Of a stretch of DNA of 64,000 nt, positions 50,448-60,844 are shown piece after piece. A program made the translations under genes and the position numbers. The notes under the pieces were generated by a model. That model saw only the letters and a list, made by a program, of their open reading frames with translations, was not told the origin of the DNA and did no database searches. Source of the DNA: Afipia sp. (lineage in GTDB: Bacteria; Pseudomonadota; Alphaproteobacteria; Rhizobiales; Xanthobacteraceae); NCBI GenBank assembly GCA_017308575.1, contig JAFKEQ010000003.1, positions 62,001-126,000 of the forward strand, read 5' to 3'. Position 1 is the stretch's first letter. The number at the start of each line of letters is the position of its first letter.

Positions 50448-51671
50448 ATGATGTTCGATCGCCTTTCCAGATTGTCTGCGACGGTTTTTGCGGGATCAGC
50501 ACTGACCGTCCTGGCGGGGATTCCTGTGGCTCTGGCCCAGTCCTATCCGCCGCCTCCCGGCTATTCCCAGCCGCTTCAGCCCGCGCCTTATGATGCGCAG
50601 GCCGACCGTGCGCCGGATTTCGACCGTCTCGACGGCGATGGACGCGGCACGGGCCTGCCGCCGCCGGGCTATCAGCAGCAGCCGAATTATCAGCAGGCCG
50701 CGCCGCAGCAGCAGAGCTACCAGCAGCAGCCGGGACTCGACCCGCGCGGCCCGGTGCTGTCGCCGGACGATCCGCGTTATGGCCGCGCCACCGTGTATCG
50801 GGACTCCGGCCCCGCGCCGATCTATTCCGATCGCGGCCCGCCGCAGGGCGCCGACTACGGCGACCGTCCGCGTCCGCCGGGCGGTGTCGATGGCGGTGCG
50901 CCCGGCATGGCGCAGCCGCAGCAGCCGGATACGGCGATGGGCGCCAATGGCCGCTCGGTGATGGCGGCGCTGCCGCCGGAAGATCAGCCGGAAACCGGTC
51001 CGCGCCAGGAATTGCCTGCACGCCTGCGCCGTCAGGAAGTCGCCTTCGCCACCAAGGAGCCGGCGGGCACCATCGTGGTCGATACGGCGAACACCCAGCT
51101 TTATTACGTGCTCGGCGGCGGCCGGGCGATCCGCTACGGCATCCGTGTGGGCCGCGAGGGCTTCACCTGGACCGGCGTGCAGAAGATCACCCGCAAGGCT
51201 GAGTGGCCGGACTGGCATCCGCCCGCGGAAATGATCGAGCGCCAGCCTTACCTGCCGCGCTTCATGGCGGGCGGCGACGGCAATCCGCTCGGCGCGCGCG
51301 CGATGTATCTCGGCTCGACCGTGTATCGCATTCACGGCACCAACCAGCCGTCGACCATCGGCAAGTTCGTGTCCTCCGGCTGCTTCGGCATGCTGAATGA
51401 GGATGTCACCGATCTGTTCGACCGTGTGAAGGTCGGCACCCGCGTGGTGGTGCTGCCGGGCGGCAAGCCGCCGGCGGTCGCCGCGACGGGCGCAACCGCC
51501 GCAGCCGGTGGAAACGGCTATGTGCCGTCGCCGTCGGCTGTCGATGCCCGGCCGGTAACGGCCGGTGCCGCGCCGCAGAACGATGCCTACAACGCGCAGC
51601 AGCATGTCGGCGTGCCGAATCAGGGCCCGACGGCGGTGCCGCCACTGCCCGCGCCGGTGACGATCCGCTAA
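50448..51671 (+). CDS. L,D-transpeptidase with Pro/Gln-rich linker
   Basis: A 407-residue exported YkuD-family protein (second one in the window). Signal peptide at about 1-29 (ATVFAGSALTVLAGIPVALAQ), a Pro/Gln/Tyr-rich stretch of about 170 residues (repeats such as YQQQPNYQQAAPQQQSYQQQ) that likely crosses or lies along the wall, then the catalytic domain (about 205-345) with IHGTNQPSTIGKFVSSGCFGML and Cys312. The SGCFGM variant is common in the ErfK/SrfK group. It makes 3-3 cross-links or anchors outer-membrane proteins. Start at 50448 or 50451, just after AGGGG. Confidence 0.88.
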   Translation: MMFDRLSRLSATVFAGSALTVLAGIPVALAQSYPPPPGYSQPLQPAPYDAQADRAPDFDRLDGDGRGTGLPPPGYQQQPNYQQAAPQQQSYQQQPGLDPRGPVLSPDDPRYGRATVYRDSGPAPIYSDRGPPQGADYGDRPRPPGGVDGGAPGMAQPQQPDTAMGANGRSVMAALPPEDQPETGPRQELPARLRRQEVAFATKEPAGTIVVDTANTQLYYVLGGGRAIRYGIRVGREGFTWTGVQKITRKAEWPDWHPPAEMIERQPYLPRFMAGGDGNPLGARAMYLGSTVYRIHGTNQPSTIGKFVSSGCFGMLNEDVTDLFDRVKVGTRVVVLPGGKPPAVAATGATAAAGGNGYVPSPSAVDARPVTAGAAPQNDAYNAQQHVGVPNQGPTAVPPLPAPVTIR

Positions 51672-51690
51672 CGCGAACAGCATGAATGTG

Positions 51691-51719
51691 AAAAGCCCGG
51701 CGAGATGCCGGGCTTTTTG
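51691..51719. terminator. Bidirectional terminator between ldt and araC-type genes
   Basis: AAAAGCCCGGC, 5-base loop, GCCGGGCTTTTT: perfect hairpin with A and T runs at both sides, 19 bases after one stop and 8 bases after the other. Confidence 0.9.
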
Positions 51720-51727
51720 TTTGAGGC

Positions 51728-52696
51728 TTACGCCGTCACGCGCGCGGCGTTCGGCGTCTTGCCGTAGCGCGCGCGGAAGGCGCGGTGGAACGTCGACAGA
51801 TCGGAAAATCCGCACTTGAACGCAATGTCCGCGACCGCATCGGTGACGCCGCTGCGCAGCATGCCGAACGCCGCTTCCAGCCGCATCGCCATCAGTTCCT
51901 CGCTGAAGGTCGAGCCATGCTGGCTCAGCACATGCTGGATTGAGCGCGCGGACATGCCCAGCCGTTCGCCGATCGCGCCCGGCTTCAGATCAGGACTGCG
52001 ATAGCTGCGCGCGATCTGCTTGCGGATGTCCGCGATGCGCGTGTCGGGTTTCTTGCCTTGCTGCTTTGCGCCCTGCGCGCCGGGCGATTGCAGAACGAGA
52101 CCGGCGAGATAGCCAATGTAGTCGCCCGATGCCGTTTCCAGCGATGGGTCGAGATCGTCGGGCGCGCCCAGCAGGTGCTGGACATTCTCGCCGAGCAGTT
52201 GCTGCGCGGTGCGATGCGTCTTCAGGCGCGTCGCCGCCAGCAGTTCGAGCATGCGTCCGGCCTGCTGAAACATCTCGCGCGGCAGCAGGATGACATGCGA
52301 GTGCCCGCTGTGCGGCGTCGCGCATTCGCTCGGCATGTCCATCGCCAGCACCGTCATCTCGTCGCGCTTCAGGTCGATCCTGCGGCCGAACTGACGCACG
52401 GTCATCGGCGTCTCGCCGCGGTTGATGAGGATCATGATGCGGTCGTCGCCATCGCTGCGCAGCTTCGCTTCGGAGCGCAGCACCGTCACCGCGCCGTCCG
52501 CGACGGTGTTCGCGGAGCCGAGCTGAATCCGGCCGAGCTGCAGCACGGACACCTCGCCGTGAAATTTCCGGCTGGTGACAATGCCCATCTCGAACGATGA
52601 GCCGATCGCATCCATGGAATTCGCCCACAGCTTCGCGCGCATGCGGGCGGGCAGGGCGGAGGGAAGCTGGTCCGACGTGAAATGAAATTTTGGCAT
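51728..52696 (-). CDS. AraC-family transcriptional regulator
   Basis: A 322-residue regulator. N-terminal AraC-binding-like domain (about 1-190; DRIMILINRGETPMTVRQFGRRIDLKRDEMTVLAMDMP) and C-terminal pair of helix-turn-helix motifs (about 215-318) with AIGERLGMSARSIQHVLSQHGSTFSEELMAMRLEAAF and VADIAFKCGFSDLSTFHRAFRARYGKTP. The start at 52696 (MPKFHF) is where family likeness begins; the open frame continues 172 codons upstream, over the next gene's start, and is not credible. It is divergent from the beta-barrel gene at 52895 and may control it. Confidence 0.87.
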   Translation of the reverse strand: MPKFHFTSDQLPSALPARMRAKLWANSMDAIGSSFEMGIVTSRKFHGEVSVLQLGRIQLGSANTVADGAVTVLRSEAKLRSDGDDRIMILINRGETPMTVRQFGRRIDLKRDEMTVLAMDMPSECATPHSGHSHVILLPREMFQQAGRMLELLAATRLKTHRTAQQLLGENVQHLLGAPDDLDPSLETASGDYIGYLAGLVLQSPGAQGAKQQGKKPDTRIADIRKQIARSYRSPDLKPGAIGERLGMSARSIQHVLSQHGSTFSEELMAMRLEAAFGMLRSGVTDAVADIAFKCGFSDLSTFHRAFRARYGKTPNAARVTA

Positions 52697-52894
52697 TGGC
52701 CCGATGGTTTCAGATTCCGGCTGCCTGCCTGTTGCATCCGGCGCAAGGCCTTTGCGCCCGATGCAAGGACGGCGTGCGGGCATTCCACAATGATCGGATG
52801 CGGGGTGGCAAGTGCCGTGTGCGGGGCGCTCCGTCTTTCTTTGCGGGTGACGGCGATCACCCTTCCGATTTTCGAGCATGGGCTGGGGATATTG

Positions 52895-53764
52895 ATGAAG
52901 AGATTTTTGATTGCTGTTGCGGCGCTGTTCGGTGTGACCGCGGCACAGGCCGCGGACATGGCCGCTGCGCCATACACCAAGGCTGCGCCGCTCGCGCTTG
53001 CTTATAGCTGGACCGGCTTTTATGCCGGAGTGAACGCGGGATACGGCTGGGGCGACCATACGGCGGCCTTTGCGGGAGGCGATCCGTTCATTCAGGAACT
53101 GACCACAGGATCGGGATTCCCGGCTGGAACGCAGATTCCCTCGGCCGCCACCAACATGAATGGCGCGACCGGCGGCGTTCAGCTCGGATATCATCTGCAG
53201 TTTGCTCCGCAATGGGTGGCCGGACTGGAAGCCGATTTCAACGGACTTGATTTTAAAACGTCTGCCGCCTCTTCCTTTCGTCTCGGGCCAACGCTCGGGA
53301 TGAGTGAGGTTGTCGGTCTTGCCGCGAGTCAGAAGGCCGACTGGTTCGGCACGGTTCGCGGACGGATCGGCTGGCTGCCTGCCGACAGGCTCCTTGTTTA
53401 CGGGACCGGCGGCCTGGCCTATGGACAGGTCAAGGAAACTCTCGTTTTCAATGGCGCTCCAAATATGAGCGCGGGCAGCGGCACCTCCAACGTCGGCTTT
53501 GTTTGCAGCGCGACGGGACTTGACTGCTTCATTGGATCGTCGTCGCGGGTTGCAGTCGGCTATGCCGCCGGTGCCGGACTGGAATATGCCATCTCGCGCA
53601 ACATCACCCTCCGCGCCGAATATCTTTATGTGAACCTCGGAAAGACAAGCACGCGGGCGTCCGCCGTGACGTCGCAGATTCCATATGCACCGGCGTCGTT
53701 CGTCGCCAATTTCGGTGACTTCGATTTCAACGTCGTCCGCGCGGGTGTGAACTACAGGTTCTGA
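52895..53764 (+). CDS. Outer-membrane beta-barrel protein, Omp25-like
   Basis: A 289-residue surface protein: signal peptide MKRFLIAVAALFGVTAAQAADM, then repeated beta-strand segments (WTGFYAGVNAGYGWGDHTAAF, GGVQLGYHLQFAPQWVAGLEADFNGLDF, GTVRGRIGWLPADRLLVYGTGGLAYGQV, AAGAGLEYAISRNITLRAEYLYVNLG) and the end VVRAGVNYRF with the terminal Phe needed for barrel assembly. Same class as the protein at 38134 but not a close copy. GGGGATATTG is the ribosome site. The two Cys near residues 206-211 (VCSATGLDCF) may form a loop disulfide. Confidence 0.9.
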   Translation: MKRFLIAVAALFGVTAAQAADMAAAPYTKAAPLALAYSWTGFYAGVNAGYGWGDHTAAFAGGDPFIQELTTGSGFPAGTQIPSAATNMNGATGGVQLGYHLQFAPQWVAGLEADFNGLDFKTSAASSFRLGPTLGMSEVVGLAASQKADWFGTVRGRIGWLPADRLLVYGTGGLAYGQVKETLVFNGAPNMSAGSGTSNVGFVCSATGLDCFIGSSSRVAVGYAAGAGLEYAISRNITLRAEYLYVNLGKTSTRASAVTSQIPYAPASFVANFGDFDFNVVRAGVNYRF

Positions 53765-53813
53765 GGTTTGTCGCTCGGTGTTGGGCTTTTGATTGAGCGA
53801 TGCTTTCCTACGG

Positions 53814-53934
53814 GTCGTCCCGGCGCAGGCCGGGCCCTATAACCACTGACCGTTCAATTGAGCAGAGTGGTTGATCGCTTCTTGTCAACAACGCCGACAG
53901 GGCTAATAGGTCCCGGCCTGCGCCGGGACGACGA
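53814..53934. repeat. Interspersed palindromic repeat, family A, copy 4
   Basis: GTCGTCCCGGCGCAGGCCGGGCCCTATAACCACT ... TAATAGGTCCCGGCCTGCGCCGGGACGAC. Its middle runs opposite to that of copies 2, 3 and 5. It lies between two convergent genes. Confidence 0.9.
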
Positions 53935-53940
53935 CATTCG

Positions 53941-54897
53941 CTACGTCACCACCCGCACGGGCTTGCCGTCCAGCCACGCGGCGATGCATTCGATCATCTC
54001 GGCATAGTAGCGGCGATAGTTCTGCTCGGTGACATAGCCGAGATGCGGCGTCAGCACGACATTGTCGAGCTTGCGCAGCGGATGATCGGCGGGCAGCGGC
54101 TCTTGCGAGAACGTATCGAGGCCCGCGCCCGCGATCCTTCCGTCCTGCAGCGCTTTCAGCAGCGCGGTCTCGTCCACGATCGGCCCGCGCGCGGTGTTGA
54201 TGAGATAGGCCGACGGCTTCATGCGCGCGATGTCGGCGGCACCGACAAGGCCGCGCGAGCGCGCCGACAGCACGAGATGGATAGTGATGATGTCGGCCTG
54301 TGCGAACAGGTCGTCCTTGCTGGCATAGGCGACGCCGGCTTCCGCGCATTTGTCCGGCGTCAGGTTCTGACTCCAGGCGATCACGTTCATGCCGAGTGCT
54401 TTCGCAATGGCCGCGACCTTCGCGCCCAGCTTGCCGAGGCCGATGACGCCGAGCGTCATGCCTTCGAGATCGCGTCCGACCGTGACCTGCCACGCTTCGC
54501 CCGCATGCATGCGCGCGTTCTCGAAGCCGATGCGGCGCGTCAGTTCCAGCATCAGGGCGATGGCGAGTCCGGCGGTGGGGCTGCCGACCGAGCCGGTGCC
54601 GCAGACCGTGACGCCGCGTTCGCTCAGCGTCGCCATGTCGAAGGCGGCGTTCTTCATGCCCGAGGTCAGAAGCAGTTTCAGTTTCGGCAGCGCGCTCACC
54701 ACCTCGCGGCTGAACGATGTGCGCTCGCGCATCGCGCAGACGATCTCGAAATCCTGCAGCGCGCGCACGGCCTCGTCGCTTGTCGCAAACGGCTTGTCGA
54801 ACACCGTGATGGCCGCCTTGTCCTTAAGTTTCGACCAGTCGGCCAGCTTCAGGGCCACGTTTTGATAATCGTCGAGAATGGCGACGCGCAGGGGCAT
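53941..54897 (-). CDS. D-2-hydroxyacid dehydrogenase (phosphoglycerate-dehydrogenase-like)
   Basis: A 318-residue NAD-dependent dehydrogenase. Seen: MPLRVAILDDYQNVALKLADWSKL, nucleotide motif LGVIGLGKLGAKVAAIA, the Arg region YLINTARGPIVDETALL, the Glu in DTFSQEPLP and the catalytic His in LTPHLGYVT. The second such enzyme in the window, less like GhrA. The substrate could be 3-phosphoglycerate, hydroxypyruvate or another 2-oxo acid; no partner gene tells which. Confidence 0.87.
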   Translation of the reverse strand: MPLRVAILDDYQNVALKLADWSKLKDKAAITVFDKPFATSDEAVRALQDFEIVCAMRERTSFSREVVSALPKLKLLLTSGMKNAAFDMATLSERGVTVCGTGSVGSPTAGLAIALMLELTRRIGFENARMHAGEAWQVTVGRDLEGMTLGVIGLGKLGAKVAAIAKALGMNVIAWSQNLTPDKCAEAGVAYASKDDLFAQADIITIHLVLSARSRGLVGAADIARMKPSAYLINTARGPIVDETALLKALQDGRIAGAGLDTFSQEPLPADHPLRKLDNVVLTPHLGYVTEQNYRRYYAEMIECIAAWLDGKPVRVVT

Positions 54898-54936
54898 TTT
54901 GTTTTTCCGTTTTGATCTGGGCGGGAGTGTCGTTCT

Positions 54937-55047
54937 CCCTCTCCCCGTTGACGGGGAGAGGGTTGGGGTGAGGGGCGCGTTTGCAATCTGCCCCTCACCC
55001 GGATCGTTTCACGATCCGACCTCTCCCCGCAAGCGGGGAGAGGTGAA
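54937..55047. repeat. Interspersed palindromic repeat, family F
   Basis: CCCTCTCCCCGTTGACGGGGAGAGGG ... GTGAGGGGCGCG ... CCCCTCACCCGGATCGTTTCACGATCC ... CTCTCCCCGCAAGCGGGGAGAGG. Nested hairpins of a type common in alphaproteobacteria. Only one copy in the window. A bit of family B (GTCATTGCGAGGCGA) follows at 55059. Confidence 0.85.
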
Positions 55048-55093
55048 GAACCGAACACGTCATTGCGAGGCGATGAAGCTGACAGCACGACAT

Positions 55094-55127
55094 AAAAAAG
55101 CGCCCCGGCTTTCGCCGGGACGCTCCT
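55094..55127 (-). terminator. Terminator of gdhA
   Basis: On the minus strand: GCGTCCCGGC, loop GAAA, GCCGGGGCGC, then TTTTTT, 25 bases after the gdhA stop. One G-T type mismatch in the stem. Confidence 0.88.
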
Positions 55128-55151
55128 GTATTCCGCGAGATGACGCGATCG

Positions 55152-56495
<1,344 letters not shown>

Positions 56496-56734
56496 TTAAT
56501 CCTTCACCTGTGATTTCAGACACGACAGCACGACGCCGCACGCGGAAAGGTCCCGCTTGCTGCGAAATGTCGTCGTTGCGCCCGGCGCGCGGTGTCGTGG
56601 TAGGTGCCTAATAAATGAGCGTCAACCGTCGCGGATCGCGGATGCGTACTGCACGCGGCGCGCCGGTATCTAGCTACAAGTTATGCGGTCTGGTCTGTGG
56701 ATTGCGATGCCGGCGACATGCGCCGGTGCGCTGC

Positions 56735-56944
56735 TCAGCGCTGCGAGGCGTTGCGCTTCGCCGCGCAGGCGGGTCCCGGTCCGCGCATGTAGTGCTGCTC
56801 GGGATGGTAGGGATTGAAGGCGGCCTCGATGAAGGCGTGCCAGAAATCGGCGGCCTCCGCGAGCATGCGCCGGGGCGAATAGGCCGGGAGAGGCGCGGGC
56901 AGATCCGCGATACGGGCGGTGACCGGAGTGCTGTGCGTCGTCAT
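56735..56944 (-). CDS. Small protein, function unknown
   Basis: A 69-residue protein. A Pro/Ala-rich N-terminus (TARIADLPAPLPAYSP) is followed by a compact, aromatic-rich motif (RRMLAEAADFWHAFIEAAFNPYHPEQHYMRGPGPACAAKR) that looks conserved in character. I know of no function. The ATG at 56944 has no clear ribosome site; the frame extends upstream to 57001. It lies divergent to ettA. Confidence 0.5.
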   Translation of the reverse strand: MTTHSTPVTARIADLPAPLPAYSPRRMLAEAADFWHAFIEAAFNPYHPEQHYMRGPGPACAAKRNASQR

Positions 56945-57195
56945 GGTTCGGGCCGGGCGATCTGGTCTGTGTCGATCATGTGTCGCGTCCGTGCGCGGCA
57001 CGGTTCGCGAAAGGCCGCAGCTTCCCGCCGAATCGATTAAAAAGCGGTGATTGTCGCGAAAAGCGCTGAAAAACCGGCGATCAGCCTTTCCAAATGGTGA
57101 CCGGGCGGGGCGTGGCGGTTGCCCTTTGCGCCCCCCGCCGCTACATCAACGGGCAGCAAAACTCCCCCCAGAATCGACGGTTCCGAAAGATCAAG

Positions 57196-58845
57196 ATGGC
57201 GCGCCAGTTCGTCTACTTCATGCAGGGCCTGACCAAGGCTTATCCCACCCGCAAGGTGCTCGATAACATCCACCTGTCGTTCTACCCGGACGCCAAGATC
57301 GGCGTGCTCGGCGTCAACGGCGCGGGTAAGTCGACGCTGCTCAAGATCATGGCCGGCATCGACAAGGACTACACCGGCGAGGCGTGGGTCGCCGAAGGCG
57401 CGCGCGTCGGTTACCTCGAACAGGAGCCGCAGCTCGACGCGACCAAGACCGTTCGCGAGAACGTCATGGAAGGCGTCGCCAAGCAGAAGGCGATCCTCGA
57501 CCGCTACAACGAACTCGCGGTGAACTATTCCGACGAGACCGCCGACGAGATGACCAAGCTGCAGGACGAGATCGAAGCGCAAGGCCTGTGGGATCTCGAC
57601 AGCAAGGTCGATCAGGCGATGGATGCGCTGCGCTGTCCGCCGGACGATGCCGATGTCACCAAGCTTTCGGGCGGCGAGCGCCGCCGCGTCGCGCTGTGCC
57701 GCCTGCTGCTGGATGCGCCGGAACTGCTGCTGCTCGACGAACCGACCAACCATCTCGACGCCGAATCCGTGTCGTGGCTGGAAGGTCATCTGCGCAACTA
57801 TCCGGGCGCGATCCTGATTGTGACCCATGACCGCTACTTCCTCGACAACGTGACAAGCTGGATTCTCGAACTCGACCGCGGCAAGGGCATTCCCTACGAG
57901 GGCAACTACTCGTCGTGGCTGGTGCAGAAGCAGAAGCGCCTCGAGCAGGAAGGCCGCGAGGACGCCGCCCACCAGAAGACGCTGCAGCGCGAGCAGGAGT
58001 GGATCGCGTCCTCGCCGAAAGCCCGTCAGGCCAAGTCCAAGGCGCGCTACCAGCGCTATGAGGACCTGCTCAAGCAGGCCAGCGAGAAGCAGGCCCAGAC
58101 CGCGCAGATCATCATTCCGGTGGCGGAACGCCTCGGCAACAATGTGGTGGACTTCGAGGCTTTGTCGAAGGGCTACGGCGAGCGCCTGCTGATCGATGAC
58201 CTCACCTTCAAGCTGCCGCCCGGCGGCATTGTCGGCGTGATCGGCGCCAACGGCGCGGGCAAGACCACGCTGTTCAAGATGATTACCAAGCAGGAGACGC
58301 CGGACGCGGGCACGATCACTGTCGGCGAGACGGTGCACCTTGGTTATGTCGACCAGTCGCGCGACGCGCTCGATGGCAACAAGACCGTGTGGCAGGAAAT
58401 CTCCGGCGGCAACGACCTGATCCTGCTCGGCAAGAAGGAAGTGAACTCGCGCGGCTACTGCTCGGCGTTCAACTTCAAGGGCGCGGACCAGCAGAAGAAG
58501 GTCGGCGCGCTGTCGGGCGGTGAACGCAACCGCGTGCATCTCGCCAAGATGCTGAAGTCCGGCGCCAACGTCCTGTTGCTCGACGAACCGACCAACGACC
58601 TCGACGTCGATACGCTGCGTGCACTGGAAGAGGCGCTGGAGGATTTCGCCGGCTGCGCCGTGATCATCAGCCATGATCGCTGGTTCCTCGACCGTATCGC
58701 CACGCATATTCTGGCCTTCGAGGGCGACAGCCATGTCGAATGGTTCGAGGGCAACTTCCAGGATTACGAGAAGGACAAGATGCGCCGGCTGGGTCAGGAT
58801 TCCGTGATCCCGCATCGCGTGAAGTACAAGAAGCTGACGCGGTGA
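57196..58845 (+). CDS. ettA: Energy-dependent translational throttle protein EttA (ABC-F)
   Basis: A 549-residue soluble protein with two ABC ATPase domains and no membrane part. EttA binds the ribosomal E site and gates the first elongation steps according to the ATP/ADP ratio. Seen: [39 protein letters not shown], Walker A NGAGKS and NGAGKT, signatures LSGGERRR and LSGGERNR, Walker [13 protein letters not shown] and [12 protein letters not shown], and a linker rich in Lys/Gln between them. It is close in length and motif to E. coli EttA. The next gene overlaps its stop by four bases, so a MarR-like gene is translationally coupled to it. Confidence 0.96.
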   Translation: MARQFVYFMQGLTKAYPTRKVLDNIHLSFYPDAKIGVLGVNGAGKSTLLKIMAGIDKDYTGEAWVAEGARVGYLEQEPQLDATKTVRENVMEGVAKQKAILDRYNELAVNYSDETADEMTKLQDEIEAQGLWDLDSKVDQAMDALRCPPDDADVTKLSGGERRRVALCRLLLDAPELLLLDEPTNHLDAESVSWLEGHLRNYPGAILIVTHDRYFLDNVTSWILELDRGKGIPYEGNYSSWLVQKQKRLEQEGREDAAHQKTLQREQEWIASSPKARQAKSKARYQRYEDLLKQASEKQAQTAQIIIPVAERLGNNVVDFEALSKGYGERLLIDDLTFKLPPGGIVGVIGANGAGKTTLFKMITKQETPDAGTITVGETVHLGYVDQSRDALDGNKTVWQEISGGNDLILLGKKEVNSRGYCSAFNFKGADQQKKVGALSGGERNRVHLAKMLKSGANVLLLDEPTNDLDVDTLRALEEALEDFAGCAVIISHDRWFLDRIATHILAFEGDSHVEWFEGNFQDYEKDKMRRLGQDSVIPHRVKYKKLTR

Positions 58846-59288
58846 CGGGCGCGCCGCTGGACAGCGACTTCGACCCACAGGAGCGCGCGCTCCTCGCCGT
58901 CGATGTCGCGTGGGTCCAGTGGCGGTCGGAATTCCGGCAGAAGCTTGCCGCCGAAGGCGTGCTCGAACGGCCGCTGCGCAGCGTGTTCGAAGCCGACATG
59001 ATCTTCAGCATCGTCGCGCACCGTGCGCTGAAAGGTCGGCCGATCACGCTGAAAGAGCTTGCGACCTATTTCGGCATGATCGCGACCGAGGCCACCGTGT
59101 CCCGTCATATCGACGACATGGAGCGGGACGGCCTTGTCGACCGCCGGACCGACGAGAGCGACCGCCGCCGCATGTTCCTGATACCGACACGGCGGCTTGA
59201 AGGCCTGGGGCATGAATTCCAGCGAGCGCGCCTTCGCATCCTGCGTGAACATGGCTTTATCTGGAGCGGAGAACACGGGGGGGCGTGA
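58842..59288 (+). CDS. MarR-like winged-helix protein, first of three tandem paralogues
   Basis: A 148-residue protein with a winged-helix core: [72 protein letters not shown]. The N-terminal part ([32 protein letters not shown]) is a shared extension. MarR proteins repress genes and release DNA on binding small phenolics or on oxidation. It begins with GTG in the four-base overlap GTGA with the ettA stop. It is the most divergent of the three copies ([11 protein letters not shown] in place of HKELATYFE-F). Confidence 0.85.
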   Translation: MTGAPLDSDFDPQERALLAVDVAWVQWRSEFRQKLAAEGVLERPLRSVFEADMIFSIVAHRALKGRPITLKELATYFGMIATEATVSRHIDDMERDGLVDRRTDESDRRRMFLIPTRRLEGLGHEFQRARLRILREHGFIWSGEHGGA

Positions 59289-59295
59289 GGGGCTT

Positions 59296-59799
59296 ATGGG
59301 GAACGGCGACAAGCTGATGTCCGAGCAGATCGGCGCGACGCCGCCGGTTCCGCTCGACCCTGCGGAAAGCACGCTCGATGCGGAGGAGCGCGCCGCGCTC
59401 GGCATCGACGTCGCCTATGTGCAGTGGCGTGCGGACTTCCGGCGCACCGTGGTCGCGTCCGGCGTGCTGAACCGGCCGTGGCGCAGCGTGTTCGAGGCCG
59501 ACATGATCTTCACCATCGTCGCGCATCGCTGGATCGCCGGCCGGCCGATCACCCACAAGGAACTCGCCACCTATTTCGAGCTGTTCGCCACCGAGGCGAC
59601 GGTGTCGCGCCATGTCGACGACATGGAAGACGGCGGCATGATCGTGCGGCAGACCGATCCCGACGACCGCCGCCGCATCCTGCTGCTGCCGACAAAGCGG
59701 CTGGAATTGATCGGGCATGAATATCTGCGCACCAAGATTCGCATCATGCGCAATCATGGGTTCGTATGGACCGGTGACACCAGACAAAATGAAGGATGA
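59296..59799 (+). CDS. MarR-like winged-helix protein, second paralogue
   Basis: A 167-residue protein that repeats the plan of its neighbours: an acidic N-terminal lead, DAEERAALGIDVAYVQWRADFRRTVVASGV, then [76 protein letters not shown]. It starts seven bases after the first copy, with GAGGGGCTT as ribosome site at 59296. It is clearly closest to the third copy, which points to a later duplication of these two. Confidence 0.87.
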   Translation: MGNGDKLMSEQIGATPPVPLDPAESTLDAEERAALGIDVAYVQWRADFRRTVVASGVLNRPWRSVFEADMIFTIVAHRWIAGRPITHKELATYFELFATEATVSRHVDDMEDGGMIVRQTDPDDRRRILLLPTKRLELIGHEYLRTKIRIMRNHGFVWTGDTRQNEG

Positions 59800-59804
59800 G
59801 GTTC

Positions 59805-60335
59805 ATGCGTGGCGACGACAACAAGGTAGTGCTTCCCAATATTGCCGCTGCGGCGGTGCAGCCGGTTTCGCTCGACCGCATGGACAGTACTCTCAATGTT
59901 CAGGAACGCGCGGTCCTCGCGCTGGATGTCGCCTGGATCGATTGGCGCGCTGAATTCCGCCGCAAGGTGGTCGCGTCGGGTGTCATGGATAGACCTTGGC
60001 GCAGCGTGTTCGAAGCGGACATGATTCTGAGCATTGTTGCGCATCGCTGGCTCAGCGGCCGCCCCATCACGCATAAGGAACTTGCGACCTATTTCGAGCA
60101 GTTTGCGACCGAGGCGACGGTGTCTCGCCATGTGAGCGACATGGAAGAGGCCGGTATGATCGTGCGCGAAACCGATCCTCTCGACCGGCGGCGAATTTTC
60201 CTGCTGCCGACGGAGCGGCTGGAGGCCATGGGCCGCACGTTCTTGCAAGGACGCATCCGCACGATGAGCGATCATGGCTTTGTCTGGTCGGACGAGTCCG
60301 GAACTGACAGCAAAACTGCAAGCGATCCTGCGTGA
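59805..60335 (+). CDS. MarR-like winged-helix protein, third paralogue
   Basis: A 176-residue protein: [113 protein letters not shown]. An ATG at 59796 overlaps the stop of copy two (ATGA); I prefer 59805 as GGATGAGG stands before it, though either may be used. The tail after the helix bundle (DESGTDSKTASDPA) is unique. All three copies and ettA are joined by overlaps or gaps of under 10 bases, so they form one operon. Confidence 0.87.
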   Translation: MRGDDNKVVLPNIAAAAVQPVSLDRMDSTLNVQERAVLALDVAWIDWRAEFRRKVVASGVMDRPWRSVFEADMILSIVAHRWLSGRPITHKELATYFEQFATEATVSRHVSDMEEAGMIVRETDPLDRRRIFLLPTERLEAMGRTFLQGRIRTMSDHGFVWSDESGTDSKTASDPA

Positions 60336-60387
60336 ACTCCCGGGCCTGCGTGGATAAGGAGTGATCTTTCCAAACGAGGGGAAGATC

Positions 60388-60768
60388 ATGATCATACGTT
60401 TCATTGCTTTTGCTCTGACGCTTCTGTTGATGACGCCGGGCTCGGTGCTGTCGGTGATGGCGGATCCGGTCGGCGGCGCATCGGAGCCCAAACCGCGCGC
60501 CAAGGCCGCCGCGCCGCGTGACGGGCAGGCGAAGGCGCGCCGCGCGGCTGCGCAGCAGCAGGCGGCGGATCGCGCACGGCGCTGCGCGGAGGCCGTGAGC
60601 AACGCGCAGGGCGCGGAAGTCGGAACATCGGTGTTGTCCAGCGCGGTCGGTTTCCTGCCGTTCGGCAGCGCTGCATCCAGCGTGGCCGCGAATATCGGCA
60701 CCACGGTCGCCAGCGAAGCGATCCGCCAGAAAGCCGCCGCTGATGTTCAGGGGCGCTGCGGCGGCTGA
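60388..60768 (+). CDS. Exported Ala-rich small protein, function unknown
   Basis: A 126-residue protein with a signal peptide (MIIRFIAFALTLLLMTPGSVLSVMA), a basic Ala/Arg/Gln-rich middle (KAAAPRDGQAKARRAAAQQQAADRARRCAEAV) and a Gly/Ser-rich hydrophobic end with a second Cys (VLSSAVGFLPFGSAASSVAANIGTTVASEAIRQKAAADVQGRCGG). The two Cys could pair. GAGGGGAAGATC precedes the ATG. It follows the MarR-like trio by 52 bases; no function is known to me. Confidence 0.72.
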   Translation: MIIRFIAFALTLLLMTPGSVLSVMADPVGGASEPKPRAKAAAPRDGQAKARRAAAQQQAADRARRCAEAVSNAQGAEVGTSVLSSAVGFLPFGSAASSVAANIGTTVASEAIRQKAAADVQGRCGG

Positions 60769-60844
60769 TGGGACCGTCTGGTCATCAAGGGCCTGCTGAC
60801 GTAAAAGGTGCGCTCCGGAAAATGACCGGCGTGGAGCGACCGAC

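Noticed and set aside
52697..53212. Upstream extension of the AraC-type frame by 172 codons.
   Set aside because: It would overlap the start and signal peptide of the divergent beta-barrel gene, and the residues are low-complexity Arg/Ser/Pro without family likeness.
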